Notes: generated by a model from the letters alone, not told the origin. Shown: positions 22,954 through 36,422, counted from the first letter of the stretch. The stretch is 64,000 nt of DNA from Pegoplata infirma (GCA_963921195.1 OY992539.1:41372299-41436298); one strand, 5' to 3'. Translations and numbers: made by a program.

Positions 22954-22992
22954 GCCGATATTTCGATACTCTTTGAGTATCATCATCTGGGC
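22954..22992 (-). ncRNA. Hammerhead-ribozyme-like motif (Penelope-type remnant?)
   Basis: On the reverse strand the order is: stem I GCC, core CAGATGA, stem II GATACTC-AAA-GAGTATC, core GAAA, TATC, then GGC closing stem I. This is the layout of the small type I hammerheads known from the terminal repeats of Penelope-like retroelements. The core has A where CUGANGA has U, and stem III would be minimal, so a single copy may be inactive. The flanks give no reverse transcriptase or GIY-YIG sequence. The motif could also be a chance hairpin, though the core spacing is right. Confidence 0.45.
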
Positions 22993-22999
22993 TTGTTTT

Positions 23000-23740
23000 T
23001 AAATATAAACACATTTTTGAAACAGTACGTTTTTCTGTGTAAAAATAAACACAGAAAAAGTATTTTTTTTTTTTATTTTTTAAAAAAATATTTATATCAA
23101 CGTCTCTATGTAGGTTACGTTATAAATTCAAAAATAACATGATTCATATCTTTATAAAAATTTTCTTAAATATTACCCATGAAACCTAATAGCTTTTGTA
23201 AATTCCAAATCATTAAAATGCGTTGTTTTTTTTTTATAAATTTCACTTTTCTAAAGAATTTCTGTTGTTGTCTAATTTGAGAAATGCATTTGTCGTGTGC
23301 TGTGCTACTGCTGCGTTTTAAATAAATTTATAACAAAAAAAAAAATAAAAGAAAGAAAGAAAAGAAAAATCACTTTTGCTTTTCACCATTAAAAATTTCA
23401 TTTAAAATAGACTTAACTTGGCCATTAAAAGCGGAAGCAGCTTACGCACTATTAACTTTGGCCATATAACAATTTAAACAGACAAAAGACATCATGGCAG
23501 AAGTATGTTTTGTAAAAGACACTCACGCTGACTTACTGACTGACAGATAGACAATACAGCAACGACGGCGAACAAAAAAAGACAAATTAAATTTTCAACA
23601 CTAACGACAAAATGCATGCACCGCACAACAAAAAAAATTGACAACATAGTCAAGTTAACGAAAAATGTACATTTTAGTGATGGGAAACATTGTTGTATTT
23701 TATCTATTGTAGTGTTTCTTAAAGAGTTTTTTTATAAAGA
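23000..23740. other. Mixed-composition island, no gene seen
   Basis: Around 23400-23640 the sequence is less monotonous (TGACTTACTGACTGACAGA, ACGACGGCGAAC). No reading frame or splice-bounded exon stands out. Confidence 0.45.
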
Positions 23741-23844
23741 AAATCCAATTCTAAGAGGGGGAAATCCAATTTTAAAGGAGTGAAAAAGTTTAAAAAGGTA
23801 CCTTTTTATATTTACTAAAATAATGTTCATTTCGCGGAAACAAC

Positions 23845-24155
23845 ATTCTGAAAAAGTACTTTTTGAAAATACCAAATCTAAGGGGGCAGAAGGGAGTAAA
23901 AAAAATAATTTGAAAATGGTACTATTTAGAAATTCCAGTTTAAAGGGATAAAAAATTTGTACTTTGGTACTTTTATTGTTTTTTTGTTAATGTTTTTTTG
24001 TTAATGACCCTACATTCCAAATAAAAGTACCAAAGTACAAATTTTTTACCCCTTTAAACCCAAATTTCAATATCGTACCTTTTTCAATATAATTTTTTTT
24101 ACTCCTTTCTGCCCCCTTAGAATTGGTTTTTTTTAAAAAGTACTTTTTCAGAAAA
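23845..24155. repeat. Hairpin-forming inverted repeat, ~130-bp arms
   Basis: The left arm (about 23845-23972: GAAAAAGTACTTTTTG, AGGGGGCAGAAGGGAGT, AATTTGTACTTTGGTAC) is repeated inverted at about 24021-24155, with roughly 85-90% identity by eye. The spacer is about 48 bp and contains a direct TTTTTTGTTAATG duplication. As RNA it would fold into a long stem. Confidence 0.75.
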
Positions 24156-24289
24156 GTACTTTTTAGAAAGTTTCGATGCTGAAGGTTCAAAAATATACTT
24201 TTGGTACTTGTTCGAAAGTCCTGAGATTATGGTCATAAAAACTTGTTTTTTGGAATTTAGGATCCATTGAAATGAAACACTCTGAAAGT

Positions 24290-24694
24290 CTTACGAAAAA
24301 AAACTTTTTTCTAAAAAAAGGTACTTTTTCTAAAAAAAAATACTTTTTTCCTAAAAAAACACTTTTTTTCAAAAAAAAAACTGTTTTCTAAAAAAGAAAA
24401 TTTTTTTACTAATTTTTATTAGAAAAAGTACTTTTTTAGAAAAAAAGTACTTTTTATACACTACACCACTTTGTGGTACTGTGCATAATGAATTTGTGCT
24501 GATGTGTGCAAAAAAAAAGTACTTTTTTCTAAAAAAAAATGTGCCTTTTCTAAAAAAAAGTACTTTTTTCCTAAAAAAACACTTGTTTTCTGAAGAAAAC
24601 TATTTTCTAAAAAAAGAAAACTTTTTTACTACTTTTTATTAGAAAAAGTACTTTTTAGAAAAAAATTACTTTTTATACACTACACCACTTTGTG
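24290..24694. repeat. 218-bp tandem duplication of AGTACTTTTT-type repeats
   Basis: Two copies of a block that ends TACACTACACCACTTTGTG (24457 and 24675). The block is composed of AAAGTACTTTTTTCTAAAAAA monomers like those at 14.8-15.8 kb. The second copy runs directly into the next dispersed repeat. Confidence 0.7.
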
Positions 24695-25668
24695 TATGGT
24701 ATAGGGTGTTTGTAACTACCCGAAATATTGGTCCAAGATCCACCTTCAAGTATACCGATCGACTCAGAATCACTTATTGAGTCGATTTAGCGATGTCCGT
24801 CTGTCAAGTAAAAGTTGTGCGCATGATAGAGGTCGCAGTTTTTAATCGATTTGTCTAAAAATTGAAACATAAGCTTTTATTGACTCAAGGACGAAGCCTA
24901 TTGAAAACGGAAAAATTGTATAATTAGAAGTAGCCCCCATACAGAAGTCCCCTCTAAATTTGGTTAAAATAATTAATTATGTTTAATTCTATATCCTCCC
25001 GATATATAAACTTATATCCTCCCGATACTTAAACTTATTTTCTATTCATAAATATTCATTCCAAATTTCGAAGAAATCGGACCAGTTCTACTTATAGTCG
25101 CCATACAAACCACCCTCCCAATATTCACATCTCTCAAAATCCATAAAAATAAAAAAATAATACTTTTCTTTGGAAAAAAATAGTTCTTTTTTAGGACAAA
25201 TAGAAAAAAGTACTTTTTTAAAAAAAGTAGCACTTTTTGGTAAAATAGTACTATTTTAGAAAAGTACTATATCACCTTTAAGACAAAAACGGACTTTTTC
25301 AGGAAAAAAGTACTTATTCACAAAAAATGGTACTTTTTTCCTAAAAAGTGTTATCTAAAAAAATAAAAAACTTTTTTAGAAAAAAAAGTAATTTTAAGAA
25401 AAAAATGTACTTTTTAGACAAAAAAAGTACTTATTTAAAAAAGTACATTTTTTACTACATTTTTAGCAAAAAAGTACTTTGTCTAAAAAAATTAAAAAAG
25501 CCTTTTTCACTGAAATTCGGTTTGTGTGTGTTTTTGTACACTATTTAAAGATCTAACAAATGAAATTCGCAATGGGTTTATTTTTGGACTGGGACCCATT
25601 TTCCGGAAAGTACTGGTGTAGGGTATTATATGTTCGGTCTTGACCGACTATAACATTCTTACTTGTTT
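24695..25668 (+). mobile_element. HINE-like dispersed repeat, second family
   Basis: It starts near GTATAGGGTGTTTGTAACTA and has CGAAATATTGGTCC, a short GTCCGTCTGTC tract and the distal phrase GTGTAGGGTATTATATG. It ends in a stem-loop GTTCGGTC-TTGACCGAC with CATTCTTACTTGTTTT. The plan is the same as the TATACCCTCC family, but the sequence differs. AGTACTTTTT monomers (about 25150-25500) sit inside it. Confidence 0.6.
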
Positions 25669-25930
25669 TTTTCTAAAAAAGTACTTTTCTTTAAAAAATA
25701 AAGTAGTAAAAATGTACTTTTTTTAGAATATGTGCTTTTTTAGAAAAAAGTCCTTTTTAAGAAAAAGGTGCTTTTTTAGAAAAAAGTACTTTTTTTAGAC
25801 CCACGAATTTGTGATATATAAAGTGAAAATTTTGTATGTCGGCACTTTTTGGATTTTTCGAATGGAAAAAGGGGTTTAAAATAAAAAATTAGTACTTTTT
25901 TACGAACTCCGATAAAAAAAAAATCACTTT
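25669..25930. repeat. AGTACTTTTTT monomers, continued
   Basis: A short degenerate run of AAAGTACTTTTTT units like those at 24.3-24.7 kb, with an unrelated 70-bp stretch at about 25800-25880. Confidence 0.5.
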
Positions 25931-27160
25931 AAGAAACTCTGGTTAATCTGTACACAAGTTTTCACATATTTAAACTCGCATCATTTTGTCGTTTAGAGCA
26001 TGAAGATGCGTTGCATTCATTATATGGAGTGTCTTTTCCTGAAAGCATCAAATTTATCCATGTATGTGTTTGTCATCTATCATGTTCCATTTTGTCTCAC
26101 AAGTGTTTTATAGTTCAACAACACTAAATCAACTGTTTTCTTCCATTATATTCACTATTTTTTATTTGGTAACAAGGCATTATAAATTTTTAGATGGTAA
26201 AAGTTAATTTTAACGTAATTGTTATACATGTAATTTATAATTTCATATATTTTCCGTGTTTAACAAGTCATGAGTATATTTAAATTATGGATGATGTGTG
26301 TTTTTTATAATGTTAAAACAACTGAATTTATTTAACAAGGTCATACGCTTTATTTAAGAAAAAAAATTGTAGCATACATTAGGGAGGGGATGAACATTTA
26401 ATTTTAGAGTATACTTTAAGGCAAATATATGGGAACTTTAAAGAAATCATGAATGAAGTTGATTTTCATTTAAGGTGCAGCATTGTTTCATCATATTTAA
26501 GTGTCAGTAAATTTTCTGCCTAAGTTAATAAGGCAGCAATGATTTTATTAAAACATATTAAAAATACTTCCTGCAGTTTTTGCTACTTCTTTTTAATTTT
26601 TTTTAAAGCATAAAACTATAAATTCATTAGTGCTTCTGACAGTTTTTATAAAAGGATAATTAATTAATAACATCTCACAAAATTTAACATTCCTTCTGTA
26701 TGCAAACCTATAAAAAAAATTCTTTAAAATATTTATTGAAAAAATTTCCTTGAATTCCTAAAAAGAAAAAAAAATCAATTAAATTTTTCTCTTATAATAA
26801 TTGCATTCTTGAAATTCTTAAAGCTCTTTTAAAAAAATTTCATTTAGCAATTCTTTTTTTCAAATTGAAATACAATACTTAAAATTATGATTTTTATTAT
26901 TTGGCACAGCAATTCCTCATAAATTTTTCTCATTCAATGGAAACAAAAAAAAAAAAACTATTTCAACTAACAAGTGCATGGTCAAAATAACAAACCGTAA
27001 CGATTTCTAAAAAAGCAAAATTACAAGTAACAACAGCAAAAAAAACTTTATAGACATAAACAAAAAATTAGTGCAACCAACTTACACATTCCACAAACAA
27101 GCAACAAAAAAAAACTGTAACAAAAACAGCATGAAATGATGTTTTACAGATTAAAGAATT
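25931..27160. other. AT-rich island, no gene seen
   Basis: The longest stretch in the middle of the window without satellite monomers (about 1.2 kb). No exon-like frame, tRNA fold or element end was recognised. It is a candidate piece of original host sequence. Confidence 0.5.
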
Positions 27161-30100
27161 CAAAATATAATCTCAACCTCTGTACAAAGGAAAACAAAAT
27201 AAAAAAATTTGCAAAAAAAATTTTCTAGTGCTAAAAGTTTTTTTTTTATCAACATTTTTTGTATTTTAAATATGACACTCATAAAAAAATAGTAAAATCT
27301 AAGAAATTTCAGATTTTTTTTTTAAATGCGCCAAAAAGTAATAAAATATTAAATACAAAACTTTTTATAAAAAAAAGTACTAAAAAAGTATTTTTTTCAG
27401 AAAATATGCTTTTTTAATACAAAAATTCTTAAATAGTACTTTTTGTAAAAAAGGACAAAAATAGTATTTTTTATAAAAAGTACCAAATTGTACTTATTCA
27501 TAAAAAGTACTAAAATAGTACTTTTTTAAAAGTACCAAAATTGTCAAATAGTGATTTGACACTCATAAAAAAAATAGTAAAATCTAAGAAATATTAGATT
27601 TTGTATAGTTCTTTGTTTTAAAAAGTACCAAAATAGTACTTATTTTATAAAATGTTCCAAAAAGAAATAAAAAAAATTAAATAAAAAACTTTTTTTATAA
27701 AAAAATACTAAAAAGGATTTTTTTTTCAGAAAATATGCTTTTGTAATACAAAAAGTATTAAATAGTACTTTTTTATAAAAAGTAACAAAATAGTACTTTT
27801 TATAAAAAGTACCAAAATAGTACTTATTCTAAAGTACCAAATTGTACTTGTTCATAAAAAGTACTATAATAGTACTTTTTTAAGTACCAAAATTGTCAAA
27901 TAGAGATTCAAAAAACAACACCAAAATAGTACTTTTTTTTTATAAAAAAGTACTATTTCAGTACCAAAATAGGACCTTTTATAAAATGTTCCAAAAAGTA
28001 AAAAAAAAAAATTAAATAAAACACTTTTTTATAAAAAAAATACTAAAAAAGTATTTTTTCCAGAAAATAGTTTTTTTTAAACAAAATGTATTAAATAGTA
28101 TTTTTTATAAAAAGTACCAAAATAGTACTTTTTATAAAAAGTACCAAAATAGCACTACTTATAAAAAGTATCAAAATTGTACTTTTTATAAAGTACCAAA
28201 TTGTACTTATTCACAAAAGGTACTAAAATAATACTTTTTTAAGTATGAAAATTGTCAAATAGTGATTTTTTTATAAAAAGTACTAAGATATAATCTTAAC
28301 CTCTGTACAAAGGAAAACAAAATAAAAAAAACTTGCAAATAAAAATTTTCTAGTGCTAAAAGTTTTTTATCTAAATTTTTTGTATTTTAAATGTGACACT
28401 CATAAAAAAATAGCAAAATCTAAGAAATTTCAGATTTTTTTTTTTAAATGCTCTAAAAAGTAATAAAAAATTAAATACAAAACTTTTTATAAAAAAAGTA
28501 TTTTTTTTCAGAAAATATGCTTTTTTAATACAAAAATTCTTAAATAGTACTTTTTATAAAAATATAGTATATTTTATAAAGTACCAAATTGTACTTATTC
28601 ATAAAAAGTACTAAAATAGTACTTTTTTAAAAGTACCAAAATTGTCAAAAAGTGATTTGACACTCATAAAAAATAGTAAAATCTAAGAAATATTAGATTT
28701 CTTTTTTATAAAAAGTACCAAAAAAGTACATATTTTATTAAATGCTCCAAAAAGAAATAAAAAAAAATTAAATAAAAAACTGTTTTATAAAAAAATACTA
28801 AAAAGGAAATTTTTTCTAGAAAATAGGCTTTTTTAATACAAAATGTATTAACAAAAATAGTACTTTTTATAAAAAGTACCAAAATTGTACTTTTTATAAA
28901 GTACCAAATTGTACTTATTCATAAAAAGTACTATAATAGTACTTTTGAAGTACCAAAATTGTCAAATAGGGATTTAAAAAAAAATAACACCAAAATAGTA
29001 CTTTTTATAAAAAAAAATTATTTTTTAGTACCAAAATAGGACTTTTTATAAAATGTTCCAAATAGTAATAAAAAATTAAATAAGAAACTTTTTACAAAAA
29101 ATACTAAAAAATTTTTTTTTCCAGAAAATATGTTTTTTTAATACAAAATGTATTAAGTAGTACTTTTTATAAAAAGTACAAAAATAGTACTTTTTATAAA
29201 AAGTACCAAAATAGTACTACTTATAAAAAGTACCAAAATTGTACTTTTTATAAAGTACCAAATTGTACTTATTCACAATAGGTACTAAAATAGTACTTTT
29301 TTAAGTATGAAAATTGTCAAATAGTGATTTATTTATAAAAAGTACTAAAATGTACTTCTTATAAAAAGGTACTATTTCAGTAACGAAATAGTACTCTTTT
29401 ATAAAACAGTATTTTTTATAAAAAAGTGTAATTTTTGAAAATTTTATAAAAAATATATTTTTTTATAAAAAATACTACTCTGGTACTTCTTAAAAAAACT
29501 GCTATTTTAGTACAAAATTGGACTTTTTATAAAACAGAACTATAATATTTTTTATAAAATGTACCAAAAAAAGTAATAAAAATTTTTATTAAAAACTTTT
29601 TTATAAAAAACTACTAGTAATTTTTTCTAGAAAATCTGCGTTTTTAATACAAAAAGTACTAAAATAGTACCTTTTATAAAGTACCAAATTTTACCTATTC
29701 ATAAAAATTACTAAAATAGTACTTTTTTTAAAGTACCAAATTTGCAAATAGTGATTTTTTATAAAAAGTACCAAAACAGTACTTTTTTATAAAAAAGTAC
29801 TATTTCACTACCAAAATAGGACATTTTATAAAACAGTACTTTTTATAAAAAAAGTACTATTTTATAAAAAAAAAAAAGTACTATTTTAGAACATTTTATA
29901 AAAAATATACCAAAATATTACTTTTTATAAAAAATACTTTTCTGGTACTTCTTAAAAAAACTCACTATTTAAGTACAAAATGGGACTTTTTATAAAAAAA
30001 AAATATTTTCTTAATTTTTTAAAAAAAAATTTACTGTTTTATAAAAATTATTCCTTTTTATAAAAAATAATATTTTGGTACTTTTAAAAAAACTTACTAT

Positions 30101-30900
30101 TTAAGTAGTTTTTATAAAAAGTACTGAAATTGTACTTTTTTTAAAGACAAATGGTTGTAGCCACTGATTTTTTTTTTTTTGTAAAGCAAAGATGTTTGAA
30201 ATTTTATTATAAGAAAAAATTTGAATTACCGAAATAGTGCTTTATTTTAAGTACAAAAGTGTTTTTTTTTATAAAAAAGACCAAAAACGGTACTTTTTAT
30301 AAAAAGTACCAAAATAGTATTTTTTATAAAAAGTACAAAAATAGTACTATTTAAGTATTTTATATACAGAAATAGTTTTTTTTAAATCACTGTTTCACTA
30401 CTTTTTATAAAGAAAGCTTTAAAATAGTGCTTATTTTACAATATGTTCCAAAAAGAAATAAAAAAAATTAAATTAATAACTTTTTTATAATAAAATACTA
30501 AAAAAGAAATTTTCCAGAAAATATGAATTTTAATACAAAAAGTATTACTTTTTTATAAAAAAGTACCAAAATAGTACTTTTTATAAAAAAGGATTTTTTA
30601 TTAAAAGCACCAAAATAGTACTTTTTTTTATAAAAAAGTACTATTTTCGAAAATTTTATAAAAAATATAACTTTTTATTATAAATACTTTTCTGGTACTT
30701 CTTAAAAAACTCCTATTTAAGTACAAAATAGGAATTTTTTTAAACAGTACTTGTTATAAAAAAAGTATTATTATTATCTTACTTTTTATAAAAAATATTA
30801 CTTTTTATAAAAAATTATTACTTTTTTATAAAAAAATAATATTTTGGTACTTTTAAAAAAACTCACTATTTAAGTAGTTTTTATAAAAAGTAGTGCAATT

Positions 30901-31134
30901 GAAGGGCTTATTGTAAAAACTCGATAAGCAACATTTCATTTTATGGGGGTTTTTGCCTTAAAACTTTTTAAATAATGTAGAAAATAGTACTTTTGAGATC
31001 TTTTATTCTCAATATACTCTTACGAAGGGTAAAAGCAAGACTTCTTCTAAAAATCTGTCAATGGAACATCAGCAGAAGGCGAAAAACACGAAAAAATAAT
31101 ATGTTGCTTATCAAGTTCTTGCAGTAAGCCCTTC
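30901..31134. mobile_element. Small MITE, 33-bp TIRs, AATT target duplication
   Basis: The left 33 bp begin GAAGGGCTTATTGTAAAAAC and end GATAAGCAACA. The right end (31102-31134) is the inverted copy with four mismatches. AATT flanks both sides (30897-30900 and 31135-31138). The tandem sister of the host repeat (around 30127) reads GAAATTGTACTTTTT with a single AATT, which is the empty site. The 234-bp element is non-coding. I cannot name the superfamily from a 4-bp AATT target. Confidence 0.8.
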
Positions 31135-31837
31135 AATTGTACTTTTTTTAAAGACAAATGGTTGTAGCAATGTTTTTTTTTTGTAAAGCAAAGATGTTTA
31201 AAATTTTATTATAAGAAAAAATTTGAATTACCGAAATAGTGCTTTATTTTAAGTACAAAAGTGTTTTGTTATAAAAAGTACCAAAAATAGTGCTTTCTAT
31301 AAAAAGTACCAAAATAGTATTTTTTATAAAAAATACTGAAAGAGTGTTTTTTTTGGAAAAGTACCAAATATGTACTTTTTAGTATTTTTTATACAAAAAT
31401 GTTTTTTTTTTAAAACACTACTTCACTACTTTTTATAAAGAGTGCTTTAAAATTGTACTTTTTTATGACAAATTGTTAAAATACTGACTTTTTGTAAAGA
31501 TAAGATGTCTGAACATTTTTATAAACATAAATTTTAATTTTTCTATGTGAAATATTTCTCAGAATCCAAAAGACTGTTGAATTTATAGTTAAAAAAATTA
31601 TGTTTTAATTTCAGTTCATTATAAAAACAATTATCCCAAATTGTGCTACTAATTATTAGTACTTTTTTTAAAAAACATACTAAAGTTTTTTTTTTTTATA
31701 AAAATAACCAAACTAGTACTTTTTTGCAAAGCACGAAAATTGTACTTATTTATAAAATATACTAAAAAAGTGGTATTCTGTCGAAAGTACTTTTTTTACC
31801 AAAAGTACTAACAGTAGTACTAAAAAAGTAATTAAAG

Positions 31838-32363
31838 CAAGTGAGAGTGTTAAATTCGGCTGTGCCGAATCTTTTATATCCTCCAAAATGTAAAAAAAAT
31901 TAAAAAAAAACCCAGGGACGTTTGTTTTGGGGGGGGGAGGGGGTGATGGGGGTTAGTGGGGGACGTTTAGAGCACCTTCCCATCCCGATAAATATACCAA
32001 ATGTTTCATTTATATAACAAAAATTCAAAAAACATGTAAAAAAAAGTGTATTTTTTCAGAGGTTGGTTTAGTTCTTCAAGGGGGAACTTTTTCCCCCTGG
32101 GCCGATTTTTCCCATTTACGAACTTAACCTGCCTAGAACCATAAGACATATTCATGCCAAATTGCAGGAGACAAGCTCTTTTATTTTGGACTGTATCGTG
32201 CCATCTAGGGACGGACTGACGGACGGACATTCACAGAATGTCTTAGAATCGTTCATGGATCAATAATATATATACTTTATGGGGTCCCCGACCGATATAT
32301 CGATGCGTTACAAACGGAATGACAAAGTGAGTATGCCCCCATACTGTGGTTAGAGGGTATAAA
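31838..32363 (-). mobile_element. HINE-like dispersed repeat inside satellite C
   Basis: It runs from CAAGTGAGAGTGTTAAATTC with the TTCGGC-TGTGCCGAA hairpin to GGTTAGAGGGTATAAAAA. A short GGAC tract lies near 32212-32228. It carries an extreme G-rich segment at 31929-31962 with five separate runs of 5 to 9 G apart from one short run. The insertion interrupts GTAC monomers on both sides. Confidence 0.7.
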
Positions 32364-32989
32364 AAGAGTACCGAAATAGTTCCTTTTTATATAAAGTACT
32401 CTTTTTATAGTATTTCTTGTAAAAAGTCCCATTATAGTAGTTATTTAAAAAAATGTTTTAATGAAAGTAATAAAAAAGCAATTTTTTATAAAAAAATACT
32501 AAAAAAAAAATATTTTTTATAAAAAATACTAATAAAACTACTTTTTTTTTTTAAAAAATACTAAAAAAGATACTTTATTATGAAAAATATTAAAAAATTT
32601 GTAGCAGTAGTTTTTATAAAAAAAGGACTACAGTACTTCTTTATTAAGTACTATATTTTTATATAGTACTAAAATTATTATAAAAGTACCAAAATAGTAA
32701 TATTTTTATAAAAAAAACACTATTATTACTTCAAATAAAAAGTACTTTAAAATATTACTTATTTTAAAGAAAATATGAGTGAATTTTTTTTTACTTAGGT
32801 AAAAAGTAGAGAAATAGTATTTTTTTATAAAGAAGTACCATAACAGTGCTTTTTCAAAAAGTACCAAAATTAAACATTTTTATAAAAAATACTAAAATGG
32901 TTGTTTTTTTATAAAAAATTACCAAAAAGTACTGTTTTGGTGCTTTTTATACAATCCAGTTTATTTAGTAATGCTATTTATTGTTCTAG

Positions 32990-33700
32990 AAGAAAAATAT
33001 CTTATTGCTAGAATCAGTAAAATGTTTTGTAATATAGAATTTGGCTAAGATTAGTACCATGCAAATTAATATTCTAAGCTGATTTTTTCCAACATTATTT
33101 TTTTGAGTTTAAAAAATTGGCATTAAGCCAATTTTTTGTTAAAATCATAATGTTTTTTATTTGTTATTTTTGCATTTTGAGTTGGATGAGTTTTTGATTT
33201 CCTTTTTTATTCATTTATTTTTTTTTCTTGATGTTGTTGATGTTTTGTATTCTTTTTAAAATTGCCTGTTTGTTTAGTTATGATTTTATTTTATTTTTTT
33301 CTTCTCTTTCGTTTGGCCATTGTGTATCATTATCATGTCTATTGTCTGCAATTGCTGCTGTGTCTTTTTAGCCAGATTGTGTTTTGCTTCTTACTTTTTT
33401 TTTTTAAATAAATGCTAATGCTTATTGCCCCATTATTATTTGCTGATTTTGCAGTTATACAAATAAATAAGAACCATCATCATCATCATTTTCATAATAA
33501 TAAACATCATTATAGTCAACGACTACATTAAGATACAAAAAAAACAATAATCAGCAAACAAATGAAAATTTCATAGTAAATTTGCTTTTTTGAGGCAGTA
33601 GAAAAGTGTTGCCACTAGAAATTACACTTGGATTCAATCAAAATTACACATGAAATCTAAAATTACACATGTAGTTTCATCATGCAACACTAACAAAAGC
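32990..33700. other. Non-satellite island within satellite C
   Basis: Plain AT-rich DNA with a T-rich half and a short (ATC)n tract near 33475-33489. GTAC monomers resume after about 33720. No gene is seen. Confidence 0.5.
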
Positions 33701-36422
33701 TTGAAACTAACAAAAGCTACTAAAATATGACTTTTTATAAAACAGTACTTTTTTAGAAAAAGTTTTTAAATTGTACTTTTTTTTATAAAAAGTACCAATA
33801 TTGTACTTTTTGATAAAAGGTACCAAAATAGTACTTTGTTTAATTTGTAGTTCAAATCGCCAGAAAAAAACACTAAAATATGACTTTTTATAAAAAAGTA
33901 CTTTTTAAGAAAAAGTACTTTTTTAGAAAAAGTACCTAAATAGTACTTTTTTTATTAAAAGTACCTAAAAAATTCTTTTTTTTATTAAAAGTACCAATAT
34001 TGTACTTTTTTATAAAAAGTACCAAAAATATAACTTTTTTCATAAATAGTACTAAACAAGTATATTTTTAAAAAATGCACTAAAATGCATAAAAAAGTAC
34101 TAATATAGTACTTTTTTATAAATGCTGCTACTAAAATAGTGCTTTTTTATGAAAAATGTATCAAAATATTACTGTTAATATAAAAAGTAGCCATTTTTCA
34201 TTATTAAAAGTACTAAAATAAAACTTTTTTATAAAAAGTAAAACAAATCGTTCCTTTTTAAAAAATGACCACAATGTACATTTTTATAAAAAGTACGTTT
34301 TATAAAAGGTCTTCAAATAGTAATTTTTATAAAAGTACTTAAATAGTACATTTTTTAATGTACTAAAAACAACTACCCAAAAAGTACTTTTTTATTAAAA
34401 GTACCAAAATACTGCGTTTTTGTAAAAAGTACCAAAATAGTACTTTTTATAGTACTATTTATTTACCAAAATAGTATTTTTTATAAAAAGTAACATACTA
34501 ATACTAATACTATTATCAGTACTTTTTTTTAAATACACCAAAATATTAATTTTTTTAATAAAAAGTTCTAAATCAGTATATTTAAATAATACAAGTACTA
34601 TTGGTATGTTGTTTTTATACACCAAAATATGTAATATTTTTTCATAAAAAGTACTAAAATAGTACCTTTTTATAAAAAGTATTAAAATGGTACTTTTTTG
34701 TTAAAATTTCCAAAATAGTACTTTTAAAAGTACTTTTTTGTAAGTCTTAATAAATAATGTACTAAAATAAAACTTTTTGATAATAAGTTACTAAAAGTAC
34801 TTATCAAAAAAAAAATACCTAAAAAGTTTTTCTTATCGAGTCTCACAAATTTTTTAAAAAAAGTACATTTGAAAAAAGTACCAAAAATAGTATTTGTTTT
34901 TTTCAAATGTACTAAAATATTTATTTTATAAAAAGTACTGAATCTACTAAAACAGAAATTTTGTTTATTAAGAGTACCAATTTAGTACCTTTTAATAAAA
35001 AGTACCTTAATTGTACTTTTCTATTAAACTTACCAAAAAGTACTTTTTTTTTTTGAAAAATTACTTTTTTATAAAGTACTCAAGAGAAAATTTTTATGAA
35101 TGGTACCAAAATAGTACTTTTTTTATTAAAAGTACCAAATCGTAATTTTTTATAAATTGTAAAAAATTGTAACTTTTTATAATTACATATTTTATATATA
35201 TAAGATGGTACTAAATAGTACTTTTTTATAAAAGTACCAAAATAGTACTTTTTTATATAAATTACTAAAATAGTACTTTTTATAAAATATGTCAAAATTG
35301 TAGTTTTTCAGAAAAAAAAAACTGAATAGTACTTTTTGAGAAAAAGTAACAAATTATGTATAAATTAAATGCACAAAATAAGAACTGATAGTTATTTTTA
35401 ATAAAAATTTAAATAACCAAAAATATTACCTTTTCATAAAAAGTACTAAAATAGTACTTTTTATTGAAAGTTCCAAAATAGTACTTTTTATTGAAAGTTC
35501 CAAAATAGTACTTATAAATTAAGTTATGTTGTACTTAATAAATAATGTACCAAAATACAACTTTTTGATAAAAAAAGTTACTAAAAGTATCCTCTTTTCT
35601 AAAAAGTACTAAAATAATACTTTTTAATAAAAAAATATCAAAAACGTTTTTCTTATCGAGTTTTCATTCATAAAACCAAAATAAAATAAGAAAAAATGTA
35701 CTAAAATATTCCTTTTTATAAAAAGTATAAATAAAATATAACTTTTGTTTAATAAAAGTAATAAGATTGCACTTTTTAATAAAAAGTACCTTAATTGTAC
35801 TTTCTATAAAAATTCCTAAAATAGTATTTTTTGTAAAAAGTACCAAAAAAATGTTTTAAAAAATTTAAAATTTTTTTATAAAAGTCCCATAATATCGCTT
35901 TTTATAAAAGTACTTAAATCGTATTTTTTTATAAAGAACCAAAATTGTACTTTTTTATAAAAGAAAATACAAATAATACTTTTTTTACGAAAACTTTTTT
36001 TACCAGAAGTACTAAAATAGTATATTTTTATAAAAAATACCAAATCGTATTTTTTTATAAAATGTATAAAAATTGTAACTTTTTATACTTATATATTTTA
36101 TGTATATAAGTTGGTACTAAATAGTACTTTTTTATAAAAGTATCAAAATAGTACTTTTTTATAAAAGTACCAAAATAGTACTTTTTTATATAAATTACTA
36201 AAATATTACTTTTTAATAAAAAATACAAAAAACATTTTGATTGAAAATAAAAGTCCTTTTTCGTGAAATGTATTATTTTTGTATGGCTTTTTTGTATAGA
36301 TTTTCATACGTTTTTCTCCATACTACTCAATACATTAAAAAAGATACTAAAAATAGTACTTGTGATAAAAAGTACCAAATTAGTACTTGCAGGTAAGAAA
36401 TATTATTTTTTTTTTATATATA

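Larger units (their letters stand above)
27165..36400. repeat. Satellite C array I: GTAC palindrome repeats (with inserts)
   Basis: The basic monomer is about 27-31 bp and contains the perfect 20-bp palindrome GTACTTTTTATAAAAAGTAC alternating with AGTACCAAAATAGTACT. Monomers are diverged and organised in larger tandem blocks. One is 1,123 bp (landmark TGTACAAAGG at 27181 and 28304). Another is about 0.9 kb (GGTACTAAATAGTAC at about 35207 and 36113). There is also a ~1-kb duplication carrying AAAGACAAATGGTTGTAGC (about 30145 and 31152). Inserts at 30901-31134 and 31838-32363 are annotated separately. The 32,990-33,700 part is not satellite. No credible coding frame is seen. Confidence 0.92.

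Noticed and set aside
36386..36397. TTGCAGGTAAGA as a ratchet site
   Set aside because: No pyrimidine tract upstream (satellite C monomer sequence), so the acceptor half is not credible.
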